Position numbers and translations under genes: made by a program
Shown: positions 43,836 to 51,334 of the stretch, piece after piece
How positions within the stretch are numbered: position 1 is the stretch's first letter
Layout: every line of letters begins with the position of its first letter
Source: CAIKZZ01 sp037443765
GTDB taxonomy: Bacteria > Pseudomonadota > Gammaproteobacteria > Steroidobacterales > Steroidobacteraceae
DNA length: 64,000 bases
Direction: 5' to 3'
Assembly: GCA_037443765.1 (NCBI GenBank)
Contig: JBBINS010000001.1
Span: 62,001-126,000, forward strand
The notes under the pieces: model-generated
Databases searched by the model: none
Told to the model about the DNA's origin: nothing
What the model saw: only the letters and a program-made list of their open reading frames with translations

Positions 43836-45152
43836 TCAGTCGCGCCGCGGTTGCGGCGTGGCGTGCCGGAACTCGAGGCCCTCGGCGTGCCGGCGCTGGA
43901 ATCCCTTCCAGACCGTGATGCCGTCCGCGCCCGGGCTGTATTCGTCCCAGCGCGCCTGGCGGTCCGCAGGCCAGACGCCGGCGGCGGAGTCAGGCACGAG
44001 GCCATCGATGTAGGCGGATCGCGTCGCGTCGCCCTTGACGTACAGGTCGAGGAGCGCCGTGATCATGTGCAGGTTGATGGCGACGATCCGGTCCTTGCGC
44101 CACACGGGATCCTCGAACCAGTCGACGTCCCAGAGCCGCTGGCGCATCGCGTCCGGCAGCGGTGCGAGCCCGAGATTGTGGCCGCCGTTCCTGAAGGTCA
44201 GCAGGTAGCGCTGGGTGCCGGTCGCGCTCTCGAAGAAGGCGCGCGCGCCGGTCGCGTAGTCGACCGTGCGGTCGCAATCGCCGGCGATCAGCAGCAGCGG
44301 CGCCGAGATCTCGCGCAACCCGTCGCCACCCCACGCGCCCCACGCGCCCCCGGCGGGCGAGATCGCGACCACGGCCCGGAGTCCGCGGACGAGGATCGAG
44401 TCGCGCGCCGCTCCGCCGCGCGCGTACGGCAGCAGGAGCCCGCCGGGCACGAACTTCATGCCGGGCCCCGCCGGGTCGAGCGCGGCGCCCGCGCTCGCGA
44501 GTACGCCGTAGCCGCCCATCGAGTAGCCGACCAGCGCGGTGCGCTGCGGATCGACGAGTCCCTCCGCGGCGAGCGAGCCCTGCAGTGTGCCCGCGACGAA
44601 AGCGATGTCGATCGGGCGCATGAGCAGCGGTTCGGCGAACTTGCTGCGATCGGTGATCGGCGGATCCTCATGGCGGATCGCGGCGACGACGTAGCCTTTC
44701 GAGGCGAGGTTCTCGGTCAGCCAGCTCATGGCGACGGTTGCGTTGCTGTAGCCGTGCGACACGACGACCAGCGGTCGCCGGCCGGCGATCGGCGTCGCGT
44801 CGCGGATGGCGAGTCCCGGGATCGAGAACCGCGCGGGGGGATCCGGCGCCTCGGAGGGCAGGGTGGCCGAGTAGGTCTCGGCGACGGCTCCGGGGCGCGC
44901 GAGCGCCGGATACCAGATGTCGACGGTCAGGGTGCGGTCGCGGTGCGAGACGGTGCCGGTCTGCGGGTCGAACGCCAGCACGTCGGGCTGGTCGTGGTGC
45001 ACGAGCGTCACGGTTCGGACGCCGACCGCGAATTCGCCGAGGCGCGCGAGCTCGGGGGCGTCGACCCCGGGCCGGCTCGGCGGCTCCGCGGCGACGGCGG
45101 CCGGGGCGATGGCCCAGGCGATCAACAGGGCAGACAGCAGGGCTCTGTGCAT
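43836..45152 (-). CDS. secreted alpha/beta hydrolase (dienelactone-hydrolase/PAF-acetylhydrolase-like)
   Basis: A 438-residue exported hydrolase with signal peptide (LLIAWAIAPAAVAAEP). The fold shows VVVSHGYSNATVAMSW as oxyanion-hole region, the nucleophile elbow GYSMGGYG, the acid in LLLIAGDCDRTVD and the histidine in FRNGGHNLG. The early segment LTVDIWYPA resembles platelet-activating-factor acetylhydrolase-like predicted dienelactone hydrolases. Esterase activity is likely; substrate unknown. Confidence 0.82.
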   Translation of the reverse strand: MHRALLSALLIAWAIAPAAVAAEPPSRPGVDAPELARLGEFAVGVRTVTLVHHDQPDVLAFDPQTGTVSHRDRTLTVDIWYPALARPGAVAETYSATLPSEAPDPPARFSIPGLAIRDATPIAGRRPLVVVSHGYSNATVAMSWLTENLASKGYVVAAIRHEDPPITDRSKFAEPLLMRPIDIAFVAGTLQGSLAAEGLVDPQRTALVGYSMGGYGVLASAGAALDPAGPGMKFVPGGLLLPYARGGAARDSILVRGLRAVVAISPAGGAWGAWGGDGLREISAPLLLIAGDCDRTVDYATGARAFFESATGTQRYLLTFRNGGHNLGLAPLPDAMRQRLWDVDWFEDPVWRKDRIVAINLHMITALLDLYVKGDATRSAYIDGLVPDSAAGVWPADRQARWDEYSPGADGITVWKGFQRRHAEGLEFRHATPQPRRD

Positions 45153-45334
45153 CGATGTCTCCGGGGCGGCGAGTGTCGGCGGGCGCGCAGCGCGCTACCG
45201 GGGCCGGCATTCTCGCACGCCGCCGGGCCGCGTTCGGGGCGCGCGGCGGCACCCGCCCGCTGCGATTGCGCCCGATGTCGGCGCCGGCGTCGAGCAGGTA
45301 CGCTTGCCGGGTTGCGACGGGGAGGGTTCTGTCG

Positions 45335-46924
45335 ATGGCCAGCCACTACGACGCGATCATCATCGGCTCCGGCCACAATGGGCTGGTCTGCGGCGCCTAC
45401 CTCGCGAAGGCGGGCCTCAAGACGCTGGTGCTCGAGCGTCGCGGCATCGTCGGCGGCGCCGCCGTGACCGAGGAATTCAGCCCCGGCTTCCGGGCCTCGC
45501 GCTTCTCCTACGTGATGAGCCTGCTGCACCCGCGGATCATTCGCGACCTCGAGCTGCGCGCGTTCGGCCTCGAGGTGCTGCCGGCGAACGATCTGTTCTG
45601 CCCGCTCGGCGGCCACGACTACATCGTGTTCAGCGACGACGTCAAGAAGACGCAGGCGGAGTTCGCCCGCTTCTCGCGCCGCGACGCGGAGGCGTACCCC
45701 GAATTCGCCCGCCAGCTCGAGGAGTCGGCGAAGCTGGTGCGCCGGTTGCTGTTCGAAACGCCCGTCGACCCGATGCGCCGCAGCTGGCGCGACTTCCGCG
45801 AGACGGCGTCGCTGCTGTGGCGCCACCGCACCGTGGGGGACCAGGCGTACCGCCTCGTCGACCTCCTCAGCCAGAGCGCGTACGACTACCTGTCCGTCTG
45901 GTTCGAGAGCGACATCGTCAAGTCTGTGCTCGCCTACTACGCGTCGATCGGCACCTTCGCGGGTCCGCGCTCGCCGGGCACCGCCTACGTGATCATGCAT
46001 CACGTGATGGGCGAGCATCAGGGCGCTGGAGGCTGGGGCTTCGTGCGCGGCGGCATGGGCGCGATCACGGCCTCGATCGCGCGCTCCGGCGCGCGTTTCG
46101 GGATGGAGGTCCTCACCGACGCGGCGGTTGCGGAGGTGCTGGTCAGCGACGGCCGTGCGACGGGCGTACGTACCGAGGACGGGCGCGAGTTCCGGGCGCG
46201 GCTGGTCGCCTCGAACGCGACCGCGAAGACCCTGTTCCGCAAGCTGGTTGCGCCGCAGCATCTGCCGGCCGACCTGCTCGCCGAGATCGACTCGTTCCGG
46301 ACATTCTCGACCGCGTTCAAACTCAACATCGCGGCAGACGCGCCGCCGCGCTACCGCGCGTTCGATCCGGCCAGGACGGGCTTCGCCTACCCGACCTACG
46401 TGCACATTGGCCCCGGCATCGAGTACCTCGAGCGCGCCTACGACGACGCGAAGTATGGCGGGTACTCGGCGAAGCCGTTCCTGACGCCGGTCGTGCCGAC
46501 GATCGTCGACGATTCGCTGGCGCCGCCCGGCAAGCACATCGTCAACGCATTCGGCGGCCACGCTCCCTACACGCTCAAGGGCGCGCGCTGGGAGGACGAG
46601 AAGCCGCGTCTGACGCGCGCGGCGCTCGACGTGCTCGATGAAATGGCGCCCGGGTTCTCGGACCAGATCATCGACGTCGAGACGCTGGTGCCGCCTGACC
46701 TCGAGCAGATCGTGGGGCTGCCGCAGGGACACATCTTCCACGGCGAGCTCAGCCTCGACCAGCTGTTCTTCCAGCGGCCGGCGCCGCACTGCGCGGACTA
46801 TCGCACGCCGATCACCGCTCTCTACCAGTGCGCTTCGTCGAGTCATCCCGGCGGCGGCGTGTCGGGCATCCCGGGTCACAACGCGGCGCGGGAGATCCTC
46901 AGGGACTGGAGGCGCCTCAGGTGA
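45335..46924 (+). CDS. phytoene-dehydrogenase-like FAD oxidoreductase (PYROXD2-like)
   Basis: A 529-residue flavoprotein with N-terminal GSGHNGLVCGAYLAKAG and VLERRGIVGGAAVTEEFSPGFRAS, the signature of the PYROXD2/CrtI-related group. The C-terminal flavin contact is SSHPGGGVSGIPGHNAA. Related bacterial proteins are annotated as phytoene dehydrogenase, but there is no carotenoid gene nearby. The substrate is unknown. ATG 45335 follows GGGGAGGG. It overlaps the next gene by four bases (GTGA), so the two are coupled. Confidence 0.82.
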   Translation: MASHYDAIIIGSGHNGLVCGAYLAKAGLKTLVLERRGIVGGAAVTEEFSPGFRASRFSYVMSLLHPRIIRDLELRAFGLEVLPANDLFCPLGGHDYIVFSDDVKKTQAEFARFSRRDAEAYPEFARQLEESAKLVRRLLFETPVDPMRRSWRDFRETASLLWRHRTVGDQAYRLVDLLSQSAYDYLSVWFESDIVKSVLAYYASIGTFAGPRSPGTAYVIMHHVMGEHQGAGGWGFVRGGMGAITASIARSGARFGMEVLTDAAVAEVLVSDGRATGVRTEDGREFRARLVASNATAKTLFRKLVAPQHLPADLLAEIDSFRTFSTAFKLNIAADAPPRYRAFDPARTGFAYPTYVHIGPGIEYLERAYDDAKYGGYSAKPFLTPVVPTIVDDSLAPPGKHIVNAFGGHAPYTLKGARWEDEKPRLTRAALDVLDEMAPGFSDQIIDVETLVPPDLEQIVGLPQGHIFHGELSLDQLFFQRPAPHCADYRTPITALYQCASSSHPGGGVSGIPGHNAAREILRDWRRLR

Positions 46925-47916
46925 GCTTGGCCGCCTCGCGGACGCGGATGGCGGACATTCAGCCGCTGATCGCCGAGGCGGCGAAGCGGATCTACGGGCT
47001 CGTCCGCGAGACCCCGCTCGTTTCGATCGCGGATGCCCCTGGCGTCCCCGGTGGCATGCGGGCGTTCGCCAAGCTCGAGCAGCTCCAGCCGACGGGCTCC
47101 TTCAAGCTGCGGGGAGCGACCAACAAGCTGATGAGCCTTGAGCCCGCGCGCGCTGCCGCAGGCGTCGTCACGTCCTCGACCGGCAATCACGGCATCGGCG
47201 TCGCGGCGGCGGCGCGACATCTCGGTATCGACGCCGAGGTGTTTCTGTCCACGCAGGTGGCGGCCACGAAGCGCACCAAGATCACCGAATGGGGGGCGCG
47301 GTGGCGCGACGCAGGCGGCTCGCCCCTCGAGGCCGAGCTCGCGGCGCGCGCCGACGCGCGCCGTTCCGGCCGTACCTACATATCGCCGTACAACGATCCC
47401 CACGTCGTCGCCGGCCAGGGCACCGTCGCCGTCGAACTGGTCCGGCAGCTCCCGGACGTCGACGTCGTGTTCGTCGCGACGGGCGGCGGCGGACTCGTCT
47501 CCGGCATCGGCTGCCATCTGCGTGCCGCTTCGCCACGCACCGAGGTGATCGCCTGCTGGGCGGACCACTCGAAGGTCCTGTACGAGTCGTTGCGCGCGGG
47601 CCGGATCATCGCGGCGCCGGAGCTGCCGACGCTGAGCGAGAGCACCGCGGGCGGGGTCGAGGAGGGGTCGATCACCTTCGACCTGTGTCGCGAAGTCGTC
47701 GACCGTGCGGAGCTCGTCACGCAGCAGGAGATCCTCGCGGCGATGCGCTACGGGCACGCGCGCGGCTGGTCGATGGAAGGCGCCGGCGGCGTGGCTCTTG
47801 GCGCCTTCCTGAAGAACGCCGCCCGTTACGCCGGGAAGTCGGTTGCCGTCGTGATCTGCGGCGGCAACCCGTCGGCCGCCGTCCGGGAGCTCCTCGAGCA
47901 GCCGGGCGGCGGCTGA
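46921..47916 (+). CDS. PLP-dependent threonine-dehydratase-like enzyme
   Basis: Fold-type II PLP enzyme of 331 aa. The cofactor lysine is in PTGSFKLRGATNKL. Further family segments are SSTGNHGIGVAAAARHLG and the glycine-rich phosphate loop ATGGGGLVSGIG. Resembles threonine/serine dehydratases and the EutB dehydratase of hydroxyectoine breakdown; eliminates water and ammonia from a hydroxyamino acid. Start GTG 46921 overlaps the previous stop; ATG 46948 (MADIQPLI) is a reasonable alternative. Confidence 0.85.
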   Translation: MSLAASRTRMADIQPLIAEAAKRIYGLVRETPLVSIADAPGVPGGMRAFAKLEQLQPTGSFKLRGATNKLMSLEPARAAAGVVTSSTGNHGIGVAAAARHLGIDAEVFLSTQVAATKRTKITEWGARWRDAGGSPLEAELAARADARRSGRTYISPYNDPHVVAGQGTVAVELVRQLPDVDVVFVATGGGGLVSGIGCHLRAASPRTEVIACWADHSKVLYESLRAGRIIAAPELPTLSESTAGGVEEGSITFDLCREVVDRAELVTQQEILAAMRYGHARGWSMEGAGGVALGAFLKNAARYAGKSVAVVICGGNPSAAVRELLEQPGGG

Positions 47917-47941
47917 CGGCAGGGCGGCCCGCCTGCGGGAG

Positions 47942-47966
47942 CGCGTGAGCCTGGCCCGCTCACGCG
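47942..47966. terminator. hairpin between convergent genes
   Basis: Perfect 9-bp stem, CGCGTGAGC and GCTCACGCG, around a 7-base loop, in the 69-base gap between the convergent dehydratase and beta-helix/cytochrome genes. Suits a bidirectional terminator although there is no T-run. Confidence 0.55.
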
Positions 47967-47985
47967 TCTCCCCGGGCGCGCGCGA

Positions 47986-49524
47986 TCAGTTCGCGGCGGC
48001 CGCCGGCTTGGCCTGGTGTACGCCCAGCATGTACTTCGCCACCGCGAGCCGAAGTTCGGCGCTCAGGTGTCCCTGCGGCGGCATCGGCGGGAAGTCCTCG
48101 CGCTTCTTGGTCGGATTCGCGATGTAGTCGGCGATGCCCTGCGGGTTACCGGCATAGATCGCCTGGATGATCTGGGTCGGCGGACCGATCATGCGCACGT
48201 TGTAGGCGTGGCAACCGGCGCAGACCGACGAGTAGATCAGCTTGCCCCGGTCCTCGGCGTTGAGCACGCGCGGCGGCGCCGGCCTGTCGAGCAGGTAGGT
48301 CGTGACGTCGGCCGTGTTCGTGCGCGCGCAGCCGGACGCCCAGCTGCCGATGCCGAGCGTCTTGAGGCTGCCCTTGTCGAACACGCAGCTGCCGCTGCCG
48401 CCGCCGACCGCGACGAGATCGGGGCCTTCCCGCGTCAGGGACGCGACCATCAGCGCCTGGATCTCCTTGATCGGCTCGTAGCCGTTGTTCGCGAACAGGT
48501 TCCAGAGCACCGAGACGCGATCCGGGTTCGGGTCCGCCTCCGGGTCGGGCGTGATGTTGGCGAACGACTTGTGGTCGGCGACGATGATGCCGGCGTTCTT
48601 GTTGTCGCGGATGATGTTGTTCTCGATCACGACGTCGTCGGCCGCCATCACGATCACGCCGGTGCCGCTCGGCACTCCCGACACGATCGAGCCCGGCGCG
48701 CCGAAGTTCTTGTGGTTGTTCGAGACCACGAAGTTGTCGCGGATGATGACGTCGAACGTCGTCTTGATGGGCAGCCCCGGCGTGATGAACGTCAGAATGC
48801 CGCCGGCGTTGTCGTAGGCGAGATTGCGCTCGACGATCGCGTGGCGCGAATTCTCGATCTCGATGCCGGCGACGTTGCCGTAGACCTCGTTGTTCGACAC
48901 GTGGATGTTGTCGGACATGCCGACGTAGATCGCGGCGTCCTGGATCCCCGTCAGGATGTTGTATTCGATCAGGCCGTTCTGCGCGAACTCCGGGAAGATG
49001 CCGTAGACGCCGGCGTTCGCGATCCAGTTGTGCCGGATCACGAAGTTGTTACCGGCCTGCCCCATGATCCCGTTGCCCTTGAAGTTCGTGATCTTCAGGT
49101 TCTCGACGCGGATCCCGTTGCCGGAGTACAGCACCGCGTCGTTGCGCTTGCCCTCGCCGTCGAGCGTCGGCCAGTCCGCGCCGTGGATGACGCCGACGAG
49201 CGCAACGTTGTCCTTATCGATGTACACGGTCTCGTGGTAGGTGCCGGGCAGGACCTGCACGGTGTCGCCGGGCTGGGCCCGCGCGACGGCACTCTGGATC
49301 GACTCGCCGGCCTTTACCGCGATGACGTTGCCGGCCGGCCGACCCGCATCGAGGACTGCCTTGGTGCTGGTGCCGGGGGCGCGGTGGGCCGCCGCCAGTT
49401 CCGCGTCCGCGGAGCGCGCAGCGGTCGCCGGCGCCTGCACGACGGTGCGGCGCGCGTAGAGGTAGCCGGAGGCCGCGGCGATCACCGCGACGACGACCAG
49501 GGTCACGAGGGCTTTCTTGTTCAC
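47986..49524 (-). CDS. beta-helix (NosD-like) protein fused to cytochrome c
   Basis: A 512-residue exported fusion. The N-terminal signal anchor (LVTLVVVAVIAAASGYLYA) is followed, from about residue 65 to 350, by a right-handed parallel beta-helix (IQSAVARAQPGDTVQVLPGTY, then repeats such as NGIRVENLKITNFKGNGI and NNEVYGNVAGIEIENS). The C-terminal 100 residues form a cytochrome c domain with CAGCH and a likely Met ligand in FPPMPPQG. Start GTG 49524 has GGAGAG five bases upstream. It is last in a unit with diheme and c4 cytochromes and a TonB receptor. The beta-helix may bind a polysaccharide or metal; the heme links it to electron transfer. Confidence 0.8.
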   Translation of the reverse strand: MNKKALVTLVVVAVIAAASGYLYARRTVVQAPATAARSADAELAAAHRAPGTSTKAVLDAGRPAGNVIAVKAGESIQSAVARAQPGDTVQVLPGTYHETVYIDKDNVALVGVIHGADWPTLDGEGKRNDAVLYSGNGIRVENLKITNFKGNGIMGQAGNNFVIRHNWIANAGVYGIFPEFAQNGLIEYNILTGIQDAAIYVGMSDNIHVSNNEVYGNVAGIEIENSRHAIVERNLAYDNAGGILTFITPGLPIKTTFDVIIRDNFVVSNNHKNFGAPGSIVSGVPSGTGVIVMAADDVVIENNIIRDNKNAGIIVADHKSFANITPDPEADPNPDRVSVLWNLFANNGYEPIKEIQALMVASLTREGPDLVAVGGGSGSCVFDKGSLKTLGIGSWASGCARTNTADVTTYLLDRPAPPRVLNAEDRGKLIYSSVCAGCHAYNVRMIGPPTQIIQAIYAGNPQGIADYIANPTKKREDFPPMPPQGHLSAELRLAVAKYMLGVHQAKPAAAAN

Positions 49525-49544
49525 GTCGCTCTCCGTCGGATGAT

Positions 49545-50690
49545 TCAGTGCACCAGGGGCAGCCCGGACGGAACGACCGGGGGGGTCTCCGGCCGGAAGG
49601 ATTCGTCGGTCAGCGCGCCGAGGAAATCGACGAGCCGGTCGACTTCCTGATCCGACAGCTTCGGCTCCCAGATGTGCCAGTGGATCCGCAGCTGCTCACC
49701 GGCCGGCACCGCGTGGCCGCGGCCGCCGGTATAGAACTTGACCGTCTCGCGCAGCGTCCGGAACTGTCCGGCGTGCCCGTAGGGCGCCGTCAGCGCAACG
49801 TTGCGCAAGCTCGGAATCTTGAAGCCGCCACGCAGCATCGGCTCGTTCGTCACGGCGCCGGCACCCGGGTCGAGCGGCCGCCCGTCGGGCTCCGGCATGC
49901 CGATCACCGCGATCTGCTGGTTGGTGAACAGCGGCGGCGTATGGCACTCGGCGCAGCGTGCGACGAACGAGCGGAAGACGTTCAGGCCCTCGAGCTCGCG
50001 GGGCGACAGAGCGTCGCTGACGCCGTGCGCGTAGAGGTCGTAGCGGCTGTTGAGCGAGACGAGCGAGGATTCGAAGGCCGCCAGGGCCCGGTACACGTGG
50101 TCGTTGCGGATCGCCCGTGCCGCGTCCGGGTATGCCTGCGCGAACAGCGACCGGTAGGCGGGAATGCCATTCAGCGTCGCCACCACGCGTGCCGGCGTCG
50201 TCCCCATCTCCGCCTCGCCATACAGCGGCCCCTGCACCTGCTCCTCGAGCGAGTGTGCTCGGCCGTCCCAGAAGAAGCGCTGCAGGAAGCCGACGTTCCA
50301 CAAGCTCGGGGCGTTGCGCCGGACCTCGCGCCCACCGACGCCGACGCTGCGGCCCCGGCCATCGCTGAAGCCGTGTGCCGGGTCGTGGCAGGACGCGCAG
50401 GCGACCTTGCCGTTCGCCGACAGCGCCGGGTCGAAGAACAGGTAACGTCCGAGATCGATTTCCCGCGGGGTGAAGCCGTCGCGGAACGCCGGCAGGCCGG
50501 TCTTGAGTCCGCCAACCCCCGCGTCGCGCAGCGATTCGTACTGCGCGTACGCGGTCCACAGGCGGCAACGTCCGTCGCGCATCTCGAAGCTCGCCGGGCA
50601 CTGCTCGCTCAGGGTGATCGCCGCGGCCGGCGTCGGTGCCCAGAGCGCCGACACCGCGACGACTGCCAGCAGTCGCGCGCCGCGGGGCAT
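49545..50690 (-). CDS. diheme cytochrome c peroxidase family protein (MauG/CcpA-like)
   Basis: Periplasmic diheme enzyme of 381 aa. The first heme site is CASCH (Cys98, Cys101, His102) with the family segment LGRYLFFDPALSANGKVAC. The second is CAECH (about 240). It also has RNAPSLWNVGF, FFWDGRAHSLEEQV and the closing PYGHAGQFRTLRETVKFY. Members either reduce hydrogen peroxide or, like MauG, carry out oxidative protein modification; which one cannot be told without knowing the distal ligand of the second heme. Its ATG overlaps the c4 cytochrome stop. Confidence 0.85.
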   Translation of the reverse strand: MPRGARLLAVVAVSALWAPTPAAAITLSEQCPASFEMRDGRCRLWTAYAQYESLRDAGVGGLKTGLPAFRDGFTPREIDLGRYLFFDPALSANGKVACASCHDPAHGFSDGRGRSVGVGGREVRRNAPSLWNVGFLQRFFWDGRAHSLEEQVQGPLYGEAEMGTTPARVVATLNGIPAYRSLFAQAYPDAARAIRNDHVYRALAAFESSLVSLNSRYDLYAHGVSDALSPRELEGLNVFRSFVARCAECHTPPLFTNQQIAVIGMPEPDGRPLDPGAGAVTNEPMLRGGFKIPSLRNVALTAPYGHAGQFRTLRETVKFYTGGRGHAVPAGEQLRIHWHIWEPKLSDQEVDRLVDFLGALTDESFRPETPPVVPSGLPLVH

Positions 50691-51334
50691 CAGGGCTTGA
50701 GGCTCGCCGCGTACGCGATGACGTCCTGCTCGGTGCGGGCGTCCGGGAGCATCGCCGTGATCGCGCGCATCTGCGCGCCGAGCCTGTCCCCGTTCTGCGC
50801 GCCACGCTGCCCGGACTTGAACGCCGCGAGTTGCCGCGCCAGGTAGGTGGCCGGGAGGCCGGCCAGCCGCGGCGCGCCGAGCGACTCGTTGCCGAAGCCG
50901 TTCGAGCCGTGGCAGGAACTGCAGATGGCGTTGAAGTAGTTTCGACCGTTATCCGTGACCGGCGATGGCGACACCGCGGCGCGCACGCGCGGCAGCGCTG
51001 CGACGTACGCCGCGACGGCCCTGCGATCGCCGTCCGACGCCAGCACCGCGGAGCCCGCCTTCATCGTCGCGCCGTACGTATCCCCGGGCGCGCTGCCACG
51101 CACGCCGCTCGCGAAATTCTTCAGCTGCCGTTCGACGTACCACGCCTCGGCGCCGGCGATGTTGGGCGCACCGGTGGCGACCATGCCCTCGCCGTGCGGA
51201 CCGTGACAGGCGACGCAGGCCGTGAACAGCGACTTGCCGTCCGCGGCGTGCGCCGCCGCGCCTCCGAGGAGCGTGCCCGCCACGCAGGCGGCGGCGAGCA
51301 GCGTCCCCGGCCGGCGTTCCTCAGAACGCCGCAT
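50690..51334 (-). CDS. diheme cytochrome c, c4 type
   Basis: Exported 214-residue protein of two similar cytochrome domains, with CVACHGPHGEG and CSSCHGSNGFG heme sites spaced about 100 residues apart. Each is followed by a repeat of the type APNIAGAEAWYVERQLKNFASG / APRLAGLPATYLARQLAAFKSG, characteristic of cytochrome c4. It likely shuttles electrons between the diheme peroxidase-like protein, the beta-helix cytochrome and a terminal oxidase. Overlaps the TonB receptor gene by 14 bases. Confidence 0.88.
   Translation of the reverse strand: MRRSEERRPGTLLAAACVAGTLLGGAAAHAADGKSLFTACVACHGPHGEGMVATGAPNIAGAEAWYVERQLKNFASGVRGSAPGDTYGATMKAGSAVLASDGDRRAVAAYVAALPRVRAAVSPSPVTDNGRNYFNAICSSCHGSNGFGNESLGAPRLAGLPATYLARQLAAFKSGQRGAQNGDRLGAQMRAITAMLPDARTEQDVIAYAASLKP

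Noticed and set aside
45335..46924. Carotenoid desaturase assignment
   Set aside because: No crtB, crtE or other carotenoid gene nearby, and the sequence fits the PYROXD2-like branch better.
49545..50690. Treating the diheme protein as the missing MauG for the amine dehydrogenase
   Set aside because: It lies 33 kb away inside a TonB receptor operon, and the second-heme ligand typical of MauG could not be verified. Kept as a generic diheme peroxidase-family protein.
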